A stretch of DNA of 64,000 nt from Croceibacterium_B sp963783195 (GTDB lineage: Bacteria > Pseudomonadota > Alphaproteobacteria > Sphingomonadales > Sphingomonadaceae): assembly GCA_963783195.1 (NCBI GenBank), contig CAWAMV010000004.1, positions 992,001 through 1,056,000 of the forward strand, in the 5' to 3' direction. The position numbers and the translations under genes were made by a program. The notes beneath the pieces were generated by a model. The model was not told the origin of the DNA and searched no databases. It was given only the letters and a program-made list of their open reading frames with translations. This document shows, one piece after another, positions 18,070-27,359 of this stretch. Positions within the stretch are counted from its first letter, which is position 1; every line of letters begins with the position of its first letter.

Positions 18070-20271
18070 ATGGCGATCAAGCGGGGCGAACGCTCCAGAA
18101 AAAGAAAGCAGGGAGAGCGCGCGCGGCGTTCGCGAAAGAAGGCGGAAGCCCCCTCGGGCTTGCGCCTGTGGTTTCGCCGCGCGCTGCTGTGGGGCGGGGG
18201 ACTCGCTCTCCTTGGCGTGATCGCACTGGTCAGCGCGGTGTTCTTCGCCGCCCGCACGATGCCCAGCTACACAGCGCTGATGAGCAGCCAGAACGGACAG
18301 ACCATTCTGGTTCGTGCGCGTGACGGAACGGAGATCGTTGCGCTCGGGCCGAGTTATGGCAAGTGGCTGACCTGGAACGAAATTCCCCGGTCCATGAAAG
18401 ACGCGATGATCGCGGTCGAGGACCGTCGCTTCTATTCGCACATCGGCGTCGACCCACTCGGCCTGGCGCGGGCCGTCTATACCTGGACGATGGGCAGCAA
18501 GCGTCTCGGCGCGACCTCCACGATCACCCAGCAGCTTGCCCGCAACGTGTTCCTCAACAGCAACCGCACGGTCGACCGCAAGCTGCGCGAGATGGTTCTT
18601 GCGATGGCTCTGGAGGCGAAGTTCTCCAAGCAGCAGATCCTCGAGCTCTATCTCAACAAGGTCTATTTCGGCGGCGGCGCCTATGGCGTCGATTCGGCCA
18701 GCCGCAAGTTCTTCAGCCACCCCGGCAACGACCTCTCGGTCGCAGAAGCGGCGATCATCGCCGGTCTGGTGAAGGCGCCGAGCCGCTATTCCCCGACTGC
18801 CGACGTCGATGCGGCGGTCGATCGCGCCAACGTCGTGCTGTCGCTGATGCGTCAGCAAGGCATGATTTCGGCGAGCGAAGCATCGGTCGATCCCGATACC
18901 GTGCACGTGCGCGAGGAGGAGGGGCAGAACTCGGTCCGCTACTTCACCGACTGGGCGCTGCCGCAGCTCGACATCCTGCTGCAGCACGACAGCTTCGAGC
19001 CGATCGAGGTCTGGACGACGATCGATCTGGGGATGCAGCGCGCGGCCACCGCGGCGATCAAGGCCAACACCCCCAAAGGCGCACAAGGCGCGCTCGTGTC
19101 GATGGACCGCGATGGGGCGATTCTGGCGATGGTCGGCGGGACCGATTACGTCGAGACGAATTACAACCGCGCGACCGAGGCGCTGCGGCAGCCCGGGTCG
19201 GCTTGGAAGCTGTTCGTCTATCTGTCCGCCCTGGAGGCCGGCTACACGCCCGATTCGATGGTGCAGGACGTGCCGACCACCATCGATGGCTGGACGCCGC
19301 ATTCCGGCACTTACGCCGGAGACATCGACGTGCGCACCGCCTTCGCCTATTCGAAGAACTCGGTAGCGGCGCAGCTGGGCAACGAGGTCGGCTTCGGATC
19401 GGTCGCCTCCATGGCGCGGCGCTTCGGAGTGTCCACGCCGATTTCCACCTACCCTTCGATGGTGCTCGGCAGCTCGGAAGTGCGGGTGCTGGAAATGACG
19501 CGCGCCTTTGCCGAGGTTTCGGCCAAGGGCACCTCGCTCGAGCCATACGGCATCATCAAGGTCGCGACGTCCGATGGCCGCGTACTTTATCAGCGCGAGA
19601 GGCCGCGTTCGACCCAGCTCGTGCCGAGCTATGTTGCGGCCGGCATCACCGACATGCTGCAGACTGCGGTCAATACCGGAACGGGGCGCGCAGCGCAGAT
19701 CGGCCGTCCCGTGGCGGGCAAGACCGGCACGACAAATTCGAACAAGGACGGCTGGTTTCTCGGCTTTTCGAGCGGCATCACGACCGGCGTGTGGATGGGG
19801 CGTGACGACGCCAAGCCCGTGCCCGGGCTGCAGGGCGGGACCGCGCCCGCGCGCGCCTTTTCCGCCTACATGCGCTATGCCGTGAAGGATCGCCCCGTGG
19901 AGGAATTCGACACCGACCTGCAACTGCCCGAGTGGCAGCTGGAGCCCGACGACGAGTTCCTCTTCGGCAATCCCAACGAGGAATATTATTTCATCGACGA
20001 GAACGGCAACCTGGTCGAGCCGCCCGGCCCGGATGAGGGCGGGCCTCCAGCGCCGACGCCGGCGCCGGCGCCGGTGCAGGATCTCGATCGCCAGCAGCCG
20101 GCAGTCGGCGGGCCGCGCCCGCTGCGAACTGCCGCGCCGGTCCCCGCCTCGCCGCCGCCGGCTGCGAGCGACGACTTCCTGGAACGGGCGACCGGCGGTG
20201 AGCTTCCCGCCGCGCGCGCAACGCGGCGCCCGCCCGGCGCGCCGGCTCCCGGCCAGCGACCCCAGCCGTAA
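18070..20271 (+). CDS. Penicillin-binding protein 1A (transglycosylase/transpeptidase)
   Basis: The 733-residue bifunctional enzyme polymerises and cross-links peptidoglycan at the inner membrane. A basic N-terminal tail and one membrane segment (about residues 36-62) precede the glycosyltransferase domain with the catalytic Glu in AVEDRRFYSHIGVD and the TSTITQQLARN motif. The transpeptidase domain has SAWK (SxxK), SKNS (SxN) and KTGTT. The C-terminal 90 residues are Pro/Ala-rich and probably disordered. It is somewhat shorter than E. coli PBP1A because the insert domain is absent. A bidirectional terminator follows the stop. Confidence 0.93.
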   Translation: MAIKRGERSRKRKQGERARRSRKKAEAPSGLRLWFRRALLWGGGLALLGVIALVSAVFFAARTMPSYTALMSSQNGQTILVRARDGTEIVALGPSYGKWLTWNEIPRSMKDAMIAVEDRRFYSHIGVDPLGLARAVYTWTMGSKRLGATSTITQQLARNVFLNSNRTVDRKLREMVLAMALEAKFSKQQILELYLNKVYFGGGAYGVDSASRKFFSHPGNDLSVAEAAIIAGLVKAPSRYSPTADVDAAVDRANVVLSLMRQQGMISASEASVDPDTVHVREEEGQNSVRYFTDWALPQLDILLQHDSFEPIEVWTTIDLGMQRAATAAIKANTPKGAQGALVSMDRDGAILAMVGGTDYVETNYNRATEALRQPGSAWKLFVYLSALEAGYTPDSMVQDVPTTIDGWTPHSGTYAGDIDVRTAFAYSKNSVAAQLGNEVGFGSVASMARRFGVSTPISTYPSMVLGSSEVRVLEMTRAFAEVSAKGTSLEPYGIIKVATSDGRVLYQRERPRSTQLVPSYVAAGITDMLQTAVNTGTGRAAQIGRPVAGKTGTTNSNKDGWFLGFSSGITTGVWMGRDDAKPVPGLQGGTAPARAFSAYMRYAVKDRPVEEFDTDLQLPEWQLEPDDEFLFGNPNEEYYFIDENGNLVEPPGPDEGGPPAPTPAPAPVQDLDRQQPAVGGPRPLRTAAPVPASPPPAASDDFLERATGGELPAARATRRPPGAPAPGQRPQP

Positions 20272-20280
20272 GGCAGGCAG

Positions 20281-20322
20281 AAAAAAGGGGGCGACCCGCA
20301 CTTGGCGGACCGCCCCTTTTTT
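20281..20322. terminator. Bidirectional intrinsic terminator
   Basis: AAAAAAGGGGGCG pairs with CGCCCCTTTTTT (one bulged G) around an 18-base loop. The A-run and T-run make it usable in both directions, as expected between the convergent PBP1A and Deg protease genes. Confidence 0.85.
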
Positions 20323-20335
20323 ACGATTCAACCGG

Positions 20336-21880
20336 TCAGTTGTTGCGCAGGCGGATCGGGATCGAGACCTGCGGACCGCCACGGGCCTGGACCCGCAGCA
20401 AGATCGCCTCGCGGTTCTCGCTCTGGGCTGACCGGATGGCGGCCTCCAGATCGGCCGGCGAGGCCACGTCGCGATAGTTCGCTTGGTAGATCACCGTGCC
20501 GCGCTGCAAGCCCTTCTGGGCCGCGTCGGCATTCGGGTCGACCGCGGTGACCACCACCCCGGTCGCGTTCTCGCCAAGGCCAAGCTGCCGAGCGATCTGC
20601 GGAGTGAGGGCAATCGCCTGGACGCCAAGAGCCTTTTCGATCAACCCGCTTCCGGCCGGAGTCGCAGGCGTATCGCCCTGCGGCCCCTGCGGGTTCTCGT
20701 TCGGGTCGAACCGCTGCTGGGCCAGCTCTTCTGCGCTCGGTCTGCGGCCCACGGTGACACGCACGGTCTGGCGCTTGCCGTCGCGGATGAATTCCAGCGG
20801 CACGGTGCGGCCCGGCGGGATGTTGGCGACGAGGCGGGACAAGGTCTGGTCGGGAGTAATCTCCTTGCCATCAACCGTGACGACCACGTCGCCCGCCTTC
20901 AGGCCGGCCTGGTCAGCCGCTTCGCCGCGCTCCACGCGCTGGATGAATTCGCCGCGATTGGGCTCCAGGCCCAGCGCGTCGGCAAAGTCTTCCGACACCG
21001 GGTTGATCTGCACGCCGAGATAGCCGCGCAGGATTTCCTCTCCTGCAATCAGCTTCCTGACGATCGGGTCGGCGGTTTCCGCCGGGATCGCAAAGCCGAT
21101 GCCCACGCTGCCGCCGGTGGGGCTGAAGATGGCATTGTTGATGCCGATGACGTTGCCCTCCATGTCGAATAGCGGGCCGCCCGAGTTGCCCCGGTTGATG
21201 CTGGCGTCGGTCTGGATGTAGCGATCGTAGGCGCCGCCGCCGCCGGTGCTGCGGAACACGGCGGACACGATGCCGCTCGTGACCGTGCCGCCGAGGCCGA
21301 AGGGGTTGCCGATGGCGATCACCCAGTCACCGACGCGGGCTTGCCGGCTGTCGCCGAAATGGACGAAGGGGAAGGGCTTGCTGCCCTTGATCTTGAGCAC
21401 GGCAAGGTCGGAATCGGCATCGTTGCCGACCAGTTCGGCCGGGTATTCGGTACCGTCCTGGGTGGTGACCGTGATTTCCTCGACCTTGCCCTGGCCATCG
21501 GCGGTGATGACGTGATTATTGGTGACCACGTAACCATCGGACGAAACGATGAAGCCTGACCCAAGCGACTGCGCCTCGCGCGTCGTCGGCTGGCCGCCGC
21601 CGCCCTGGCCGAAAAGGTCGGCGAAGGGCGTGCCCTGAAACGGGTTCGCCTGGACCTGGACGCGCTGCTTGGTGGCGATGTTGACCACGGCGGGCTGGAG
21701 CTGCTCGGTCAGGTCGGCGAAGCTGGCCGGCGCCCCGGCGCGCGGGACGGTACGGGCCATCTCGCGATCGTCGTTCTGCGCCACCTGGGCGCCTGCCGGA
21801 TAACCGGTAACGAGGGTGGCCGTCGCTCCTCCGAGCAGCAGGGCGGTAGTGATTCCGTATGAATAGCGCACGGGCTTCAC
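20336..21880 (-). CDS. Do/DegP-type periplasmic serine protease
   Basis: The 514-residue protein is a HtrA-family protease/chaperone that degrades misfolded envelope proteins. An N-terminal signal/anchor (SYGITTALLLGGATATL) is followed by the trypsin-like domain with catalytic His in VTNNHVI, Asp in DSDLAVLK and Ser in INRGNSGGPLF. Two PDZ domains follow (from about residues 280 and 410). GTG at 21880 is chosen because AGAGG precedes it and it starts the signal sequence. It lies downstream of hflK-hflC on the same strand with 108 bases between, a common arrangement linking membrane quality control functions. Confidence 0.92.
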   Translation of the reverse strand: MKPVRYSYGITTALLLGGATATLVTGYPAGAQVAQNDDREMARTVPRAGAPASFADLTEQLQPAVVNIATKQRVQVQANPFQGTPFADLFGQGGGGQPTTREAQSLGSGFIVSSDGYVVTNNHVITADGQGKVEEITVTTQDGTEYPAELVGNDADSDLAVLKIKGSKPFPFVHFGDSRQARVGDWVIAIGNPFGLGGTVTSGIVSAVFRSTGGGGAYDRYIQTDASINRGNSGGPLFDMEGNVIGINNAIFSPTGGSVGIGFAIPAETADPIVRKLIAGEEILRGYLGVQINPVSEDFADALGLEPNRGEFIQRVERGEAADQAGLKAGDVVVTVDGKEITPDQTLSRLVANIPPGRTVPLEFIRDGKRQTVRVTVGRRPSAEELAQQRFDPNENPQGPQGDTPATPAGSGLIEKALGVQAIALTPQIARQLGLGENATGVVVTAVDPNADAAQKGLQRGTVIYQANYRDVASPADLEAAIRSAQSENREAILLRVQARGGPQVSIPIRLRNN

Positions 21881-21988
21881 GTCCTCTTGTTCCTCTCTAT
21901 GGGGGGGCGGGCGGGCCCCGAAATTACAGTTGTCGCCGCGCCCGCGATTCACGCCCCGCAGGCTGAACCTGCGTTTAATATCCGCGGC

Positions 21989-22844
21989 TCAGCGGCCGCG
22001 GAATTGCTTCATGTACTCGTTGTCAGGTCCCAGTATGATTGAACTGGCTCCATTGTTGCCGTCGTCCTTGGCGAAAGTCGTGTCGTAGGACTGCATGGCG
22101 CGGTAGAAATCGTAGAACTGCGGGTCCTTGCCAAAGGCGTCGGCATAGATCTTGGCTGCCTGGGCATCGGCCTCGGCGCGGATGATCTGCGCGTCACGGC
22201 CGCCCTGCGCACGGATCGTGGCCGCTTCCTGCTCGCGCGCGGTGCGCATGCGGGCGAAAGGCGGACTGCAGCGGGGTGCCGTCGGGCAGGTCGGCGCGCT
22301 TGATGCGCACGTCGATGACTTGCGCACCGTATTCGCGAGCCTGCACGTCGAGCGTCCGCCGGATGTTGGACATCGTCGTGCCCCGCTCCGCCGTCAGCAG
22401 CGAAGCGAAGCTGCGGCGGCCAAGTTCCTGTCGTACGACGGACGAGAGGATCGGCGCGAGCTGCGATTCGAAGTTCTCCGTCGAGCCGACGGTCTGCACC
22501 AGCTTGACCGGATCGATCACGCGGTAGCGGGCATAGGCATCGACGTTCAGCCGCAATTGGTCGGTCGAGAGCACCTGCTGGGTGTCCATGTCGACCGTCA
22601 GCACGCGTTTGTCGATGTTCGTCACCATGTCGACCAGCGGAATGCGGTACCAGATGCCCGCCCCGGTCTGGCCGTAAGGCTGGTCCGGCTTGAACTTGTT
22701 CACCACCGCGATCGGTTCGCCGGTGCGGACGATCACCGCCTGCTCCGTCTCGGGCACGACGATGATGGTCGAGAGTGCCGCGACCGCCAACACCACAACC
22801 GCGATGATGCTCGCCTTATGGTTCTGGAAGAAGGCTTCCATCAC
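21989..22844 (-). pseudogene. hflC: HflC, modulator of FtsH protease, frameshifted near 22257
   Basis: Repaired, this gives a 284-residue HflC, a type II membrane SPFH/band-7 protein that forms the large HflKC cage around FtsH. The N-terminal anchor ASIIAVVVLAVAALSTIIVV and the SPFH domain (EQAVIVRTGEP, DKRVLTVDMDTQ, YRVIDPVKLVQTVG) are in one frame to ADLPDGTPLQSAF. The C-terminal helix (RMRTAREQEAATIRAQGG...AKIYADAFGKDPQFYDFYRAMQSY) is in the next frame. TTTCGCC appears where TTCGCC is expected, one extra T at 22257-22259. ATG at 22844 overlaps the hflK stop. The gene is normally conserved, so an assembly error is more likely than true loss. Confidence 0.9.
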
Positions 22845-23947
22845 TGGTCTCCCGTCGCCGCCGGTGCAGGGGTCTGCGCGCGCCGGCGCAACTCCGGCAG
22901 CGGCAGGTATGGAGTCACGCCCGGGGCTTCGATCACGGTCTTGTCGGTATCGCGCAACACGCGCTCCATCGTCTCGTAGTACATGCGCCGCTTGGTCACC
23001 TCGGGAGCGAGCCGGTACTGCTCGTAGACCTTGTCGAACGCGGCGGCGTCACCCTGCGCGCGGGCGAGCACCTGCTGGGCCACGGCTTCGGCCTGGTTGA
23101 CGTAGGTCTCGGCCTGCTGCTGGGCGGCGGAAACGTCCTTGAACGCGTCCTCGACGTCGGCCGGCGGATCGGTCTTCTTGATCTGTACGCCCTGCACCGC
23201 GATGCCCGAGCGATAGGCGTCGAGGATCGACTGCATGCGCTGGCGCACCTGGTTCTCGATGTCGCCGCGACCGGCGCCGGAGATTACCCGGTTGAGCGAT
23301 TCCTCACCCACCGACGCGCGCATGGCGGCCTCGGCCACTTCGCGCACCGTCTGATTGGGGTCGATCAGCTGGAAGCGGTACTGCTTCAGGTCCTTGATGT
23401 TCCAGCGCACGACGTAACTCAGGTCGACCAGGTTCTGGTCGCCTGTCAGCATCAGCCGCTGGCCGGTGCCCTCGGGAATCTGTTCGATGCGGAATTCCGA
23501 CACCTTTTCGATGTCGACGTGCTGGATCGGCCACGGCAGCGTGACGTTGAGGCCCGGCTGCAGCGTGCGCGAATATTTGCCGAAGGTGGTGACGATGCCC
23601 TGTTCCTTGGGTTCCACCTGGTGGATCATCGACAACGCCAGCCACAGTGCGGCGATCGCCGCGATGGCAAGCGGGAACCACGAGCCGCCGCCGGGGCGCT
23701 GAGGCAGGCGGAAGTTGGGCGGGCCGCCTCCTCCGCCGCGAATACGCCGCGGGCCTTCGGGGCCCTTGCCACGAAAGATGTCTTCGATGTTCGGAGCACG
23801 GCGCGGCTTGTCTTCGCCACCGCCGCCGCCCGGCAGCCAGGGATTGCGCGGACCGTCGCCGCGCGACGGCGTTTCGCCGCCCTCCTCGTTACCCGGCGCA
23901 GCACCGCCGCTGCCCGGGTTTCCCCACGGGCTCTTCTTGCCGGCCAT
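22841..23947 (-). CDS. hflK: HflK, modulator of FtsH protease
   Basis: The 368-residue protein is the HflK partner of HflC in the inner-membrane FtsH regulatory complex. A long Gly/Pro-rich cytoplasmic N terminus (about 100 residues, including SPWGNPGSGG and GGGGGPPNF) precedes one membrane segment (WFPLAIAAIAALWLALSMI), then the SPFH domain (EPKEQGIVTTFGKY, GLNVTLPWPI) and a long coiled region ending ...VIEAPGVTPYLPL. ATG at 23947 is selected as the start of MAGKKSPWGN; the frame is open further upstream without a good site. Its stop overlaps the hflC start (ATGA). Confidence 0.93.
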   Translation of the reverse strand: MAGKKSPWGNPGSGGAAPGNEEGGETPSRGDGPRNPWLPGGGGGEDKPRRAPNIEDIFRGKGPEGPRRIRGGGGGPPNFRLPQRPGGGSWFPLAIAAIAALWLALSMIHQVEPKEQGIVTTFGKYSRTLQPGLNVTLPWPIQHVDIEKVSEFRIEQIPEGTGQRLMLTGDQNLVDLSYVVRWNIKDLKQYRFQLIDPNQTVREVAEAAMRASVGEESLNRVISGAGRGDIENQVRQRMQSILDAYRSGIAVQGVQIKKTDPPADVEDAFKDVSAAQQQAETYVNQAEAVAQQVLARAQGDAAAFDKVYEQYRLAPEVTKRRMYYETMERVLRDTDKTVIEAPGVTPYLPLPELRRRAQTPAPAATGDQ

Positions 23948-24082
23948 TGCGAGCGCAATCCTTTCGCGCCACCCACCCAGTCTATCCATGGGTACCGTTA
24001 TAGGAACCGCGGCGGGGAAAAACAGGGGCCCGGCGGACATTTTCGCTGCACGTGGCGGAGCGTTGCGCTAGCAGGCGGCCGC

Positions 24083-25075
24083 ATGAGTAACGAGAATGCG
24101 ATCCGCGAGGCGCTGCCGCCAGCCGCCGTGGGCAGGGTACAGGCGGTAACCACACGAGACGGCGCAGCCACGCTGGTGGTCGATGCAGGCGGTCTTTCCC
24201 GGGCCGAGGCCGAACGCCTCGAAGCCGAGATCCGCGAGCGTGTCGGCCGCGTCCAGGGCGTGTCCGAAGTGCGCGTGGCGCTGACCGCCGACAAGGCAGA
24301 AGGACCGCCCCCGCGGCGAATCATCGCCGTCGGCTCGGGCAAGGGCGGCGTCGGCAAGTCCACGCTCACGGCCAATCTCGCCGTCGCGCTCGCCGTGATG
24401 GGCCGCAAGGTCGGGGTGGTGGATGCCGACGTCTATGGGCCGAGCCAGGTCATGCTGCTCGACGCCGAAGGGAAGAAGCCGCGGGCCGAAGGCCAGACGC
24501 TGATTCCGGTGGAGAGCGCTTTCGGCGTCAGGTTCCTCTCGATGGGGCAGTTGATCCAGCCGGGCAAAGCGATCGCCTGGCGCGGGCCGATGGTCGGCCA
24601 GGCGCTCGGTCAGTTGATGGACGCGGACTGGGGCGACACCGAAGTGCTGCTGGTAGATCTGCCGCCGGGTACCGGTGACGTGCAGATCACCATGCTGCAA
24701 CGCTTTCGCCCGGCCGGCGCGGTGATCGTCACCACGCCGCAGGACCTTGCGCTGATCGATGCGATGCGCGCGATCGACCTCTTCACCCAGGTCGGCGTGC
24801 CGATCGCCGGGATCGTCGAGAACATGGCCGGTTACACCTGCCCGCACTGCGGCGAATCGTCCGATCCCTTCGGCCACGGCGGGGCCGAAGCCGCCGCGCG
24901 CTCGATGGGCCTGCCCTTCCTTGGCCGCATCCCGCTTGCCATGGCCGTGCGTGTGGCGAGCGACACGGGCACGCCGCCCGCCGCCAACGCGGGAGAGGCG
25001 GGCGAACCCTTCCGCGCGGTTGCCGCGGCGCTGGCCGACTGGCTCGACCTGCCCGCCGGCGGTGCGGAGCGCTGA
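24083..25075 (+). CDS. mrp: Mrp/NBP35 family iron-sulfur carrier ATPase
   Basis: The 330-residue protein is a P-loop ATPase (ApbC/Mrp) that carries or delivers Fe-S clusters. A short N-terminal DUF59-like segment (about residues 1-70, including VQGVSEVRVALT) precedes the deviant Walker A GKGGVGKST, the VDADVYGPSQ block, Walker B region LLVDLPPGTGDVQI and the cluster-binding CPHC in NMAGYTCPHCGE. It is divergent from hflK and is followed 4 bases later by the molybdo-hydroxylase-like gene, suggesting a shared transcript in which both products concern metallo-cofactors. Confidence 0.93.
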   Translation: MSNENAIREALPPAAVGRVQAVTTRDGAATLVVDAGGLSRAEAERLEAEIRERVGRVQGVSEVRVALTADKAEGPPPRRIIAVGSGKGGVGKSTLTANLAVALAVMGRKVGVVDADVYGPSQVMLLDAEGKKPRAEGQTLIPVESAFGVRFLSMGQLIQPGKAIAWRGPMVGQALGQLMDADWGDTEVLLVDLPPGTGDVQITMLQRFRPAGAVIVTTPQDLALIDAMRAIDLFTQVGVPIAGIVENMAGYTCPHCGESSDPFGHGGAEAAARSMGLPFLGRIPLAMAVRVASDTGTPPAANAGEAGEPFRAVAAALADWLDLPAGGAER

Positions 25076-25079
25076 TTCG

Positions 25080-27359
25080 GTGCAGGTTTCCCGTCGCGGC
25101 CTGATCGCCGGAGCGGCGGCGGGCGGCGGCCTGCTGGTCGCGTGGGCGCTCTGGCCCCGGCAGTATGGCGCCCCGCTGCCGACCGGGCCGGGTGAAACGG
25201 CGTTCGGCGCCTGGCTCACGATCGGCAACGACGGCGTCGTTACGGTGGCCGTGCCGCAGCTGGAGATGGGGCAGGGGGTGACCACGCTCCTCCCGCAGGT
25301 CGTGGCGAGCGAACTGGGTGCCGACTGGCGACAGGTCGCGGCCGGGCCGGCCCCCGTAAGCGGGGCTTATGCCAACTTTCCGCTTGCTGCGCAGTGGTCG
25401 CCGCTGTGGCAGTCGGCGGGCATGCACATGCTGGCGAGCGAGCCCGACGACCTGCTTCTGAGGCGCTGGGCGCAGGACGAAAGTTTCACCGCGACGGCCG
25501 ACGGCACGACGCTGGCCGCCTACGAGATCCCCGCCCGCGAGGCTGCGGCCACGGCGCGCGCGATGCTGTGCATGGCGGCTGCCGACCGCTGGGACGTCGA
25601 TTGGGAGGAATGCGCCACCGACGCGGGTTTCGTCGTTCACGGCGACAGGAAGCTGACGTTCGGCGAGCTGGCGGGGGAGGCCGCCGGCTTCGACCCTCCT
25701 GCGACTCCGCCGCTCCGCGCCGAGCCTGCGGCGGAAACGGGCGCGGATTTTCCCGAGGGGAGCGAGCTGCAGACCGCCTACCCGCGGCTCGATCTGCCGA
25801 GCAAGGTCGACGGGAGCTGGCAATTCGCCGGCGACGTACGGCTGCCCAACATGGCCTTTGCCGCGATCCGCCACGGTCCCGCGCCCCGCGCCGAGCTGTC
25901 GAGCTTCGACCGCAAGGCCGCCGCCGGGTCGCCCGGCCTACTCACCGTCGTCAAGGGCAAGCGGTGGATGGCGGCGGTGGCCGATACGTGGTGGGCGGCC
26001 GAGCAGGCGCTGGCGGCGCTCGATCCGCGCTTCCGTGTTGCCAACCCGCTCGAGTGGACTCGTGTCGATGAAGCGCTCGATCAAGGTGTTCGGCGCGGTG
26101 AAACGCAGCGCGTCGCAGAACGCGGCGACGGTGACGAGCTGATGCCGAGTCCGCCGTCGTTGGCGTTGCGCTATGACGTAATGCCCGCCGTCCACGCTAC
26201 GATCGAGACCGCCAGCTGCACCGCGCGGCTCGAGGACGGGCGGCTCGAGCTGTGGATTGCCAGCCAGGCGCCCGAGGCGGCGCGGCGCGCGGCCGCGCAG
26301 GCGCTGGGGATGAGCCAGGACGACGTGGTGCTCTACCCCATGCCGGCCGGCGGCAGCTTCGACGCGCGGCTGGAGCATGACCATGCGATCGAGGCCGCGC
26401 TCATAGCGCGCGAGGCCGGCAGGCCGATCCAGCTCGTCTGGTCGCGCTGGCAGGAATCGCTGATGGCCCGCCCGCGCGCTCCCGTTGCCGCCGTGCTGAG
26501 CGCGCGAACCGGCGAAGGCGGCTATATCGACAGCTTCCGCGCCCGTCTGGCCATGCCCGCGACGAATGTCGAATTCGGCCGCCGGCTGTTCGACAACCGC
26601 ACCCCCTGGGCCGCGATCGAGGAAGCCGAGGACGAGGCCGATCCCATGGCGCTCGAGGGCCTGATGCCGCCCTATTCCATTCCCAACGTGGCGATCGACC
26701 ACACGCCGGTGCGCATCGCGCTGCCGACCGGGCGGCTGCGTGGCAACGCGCATGGCTACACCGCCTTTATGCTGGAAAGCTTCATCGACGAGATAGCGCA
26801 CCGCAACGGGCAGGAGCCGCTCGCGTTCCGGATGTCGATGCTGGGCGATAACCCGCGCCTCGCCACGTGCCTGCAACGCGCCGCGGCGCTGGCGGAGTGG
26901 GACGGCGGACAGGGCGGGAGCGGGCAGGGTATCGCCTGCCACCGGATGGGCGATCAGGCGACCGGTGGCCATATCGCGGTGGTCGCCACCGCCGGTGCGG
27001 GAGAGGGTGGGGTGAAGGTGTCCCGTCTTGCCGCCGCAGTGGACATCGGGCGCGTGGTCAATCGCGACCTGGCCCTGCAGCAGATCGAGGGCGGCATTCT
27101 GTTCGGCCTCGGTCTCGCGCTCGGCTCGGCGCTGGAGCACGAGCGCGGGTTGCCCGCCGGCGGCCGGCTGGCCTCTTTCCAGCTGCCCGCGCTGAAAGAC
27201 AGTCCCGCACTCGCCATCGAGCTGATCGACAGCGAGGCGGAGCCGTTCGATCCGGGCGAAATCGGCGTGCCCGCCGTGGCCCCGGCCGTGGCCAATGCGC
27301 TTTTCTCCGCAACCGGGCTTCGCCTGCGCCGCCTGCCGCTGCTATCGGGCGGGCTATGA
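25080..27359 (+). CDS. Xanthine dehydrogenase family molybdopterin-binding subunit (isoquinoline 1-oxidoreductase beta-like)
   Basis: The 759-residue protein resembles the large subunit of IorAB-type molybdenum hydroxylases. A twin-arginine-like start (SRRGLIAGAAAGGGLLVAW) suggests export. Recognisable blocks are VPQLEMGQGVTT, LPSKVDGSWQFAGDVRLPNM, PTGRLRGNAHGYTAFMLESF, AAAVDIGRVVNRD and the terminal GEIGVPAVAPAVANA holding the catalytic Glu. The usual GGGFGRR cofactor motif reads GGSFDAR, so it is divergent. No 2Fe-2S alpha subunit is nearby. GTG at 25080 is taken as the start, since it leads into the Tat-like signal. Its stop overlaps the hemH start (ATGA). Substrate and activity are uncertain. 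Confidence 0.8.
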   Translation: MQVSRRGLIAGAAAGGGLLVAWALWPRQYGAPLPTGPGETAFGAWLTIGNDGVVTVAVPQLEMGQGVTTLLPQVVASELGADWRQVAAGPAPVSGAYANFPLAAQWSPLWQSAGMHMLASEPDDLLLRRWAQDESFTATADGTTLAAYEIPAREAAATARAMLCMAAADRWDVDWEECATDAGFVVHGDRKLTFGELAGEAAGFDPPATPPLRAEPAAETGADFPEGSELQTAYPRLDLPSKVDGSWQFAGDVRLPNMAFAAIRHGPAPRAELSSFDRKAAAGSPGLLTVVKGKRWMAAVADTWWAAEQALAALDPRFRVANPLEWTRVDEALDQGVRRGETQRVAERGDGDELMPSPPSLALRYDVMPAVHATIETASCTARLEDGRLELWIASQAPEAARRAAAQALGMSQDDVVLYPMPAGGSFDARLEHDHAIEAALIAREAGRPIQLVWSRWQESLMARPRAPVAAVLSARTGEGGYIDSFRARLAMPATNVEFGRRLFDNRTPWAAIEEAEDEADPMALEGLMPPYSIPNVAIDHTPVRIALPTGRLRGNAHGYTAFMLESFIDEIAHRNGQEPLAFRMSMLGDNPRLATCLQRAAALAEWDGGQGGSGQGIACHRMGDQATGGHIAVVATAGAGEGGVKVSRLAAAVDIGRVVNRDLALQQIEGGILFGLGLALGSALEHERGLPAGGRLASFQLPALKDSPALAIELIDSEAEPFDPGEIGVPAVAPAVANALFSATGLRLRRLPLLSGGL

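Noticed and set aside
17986..20382. About 800-codon minus-strand frame opposite PBP1A
   Set aside because: PBP1A on the plus strand has all catalytic motifs; the antisense frame has none and spans a terminator.
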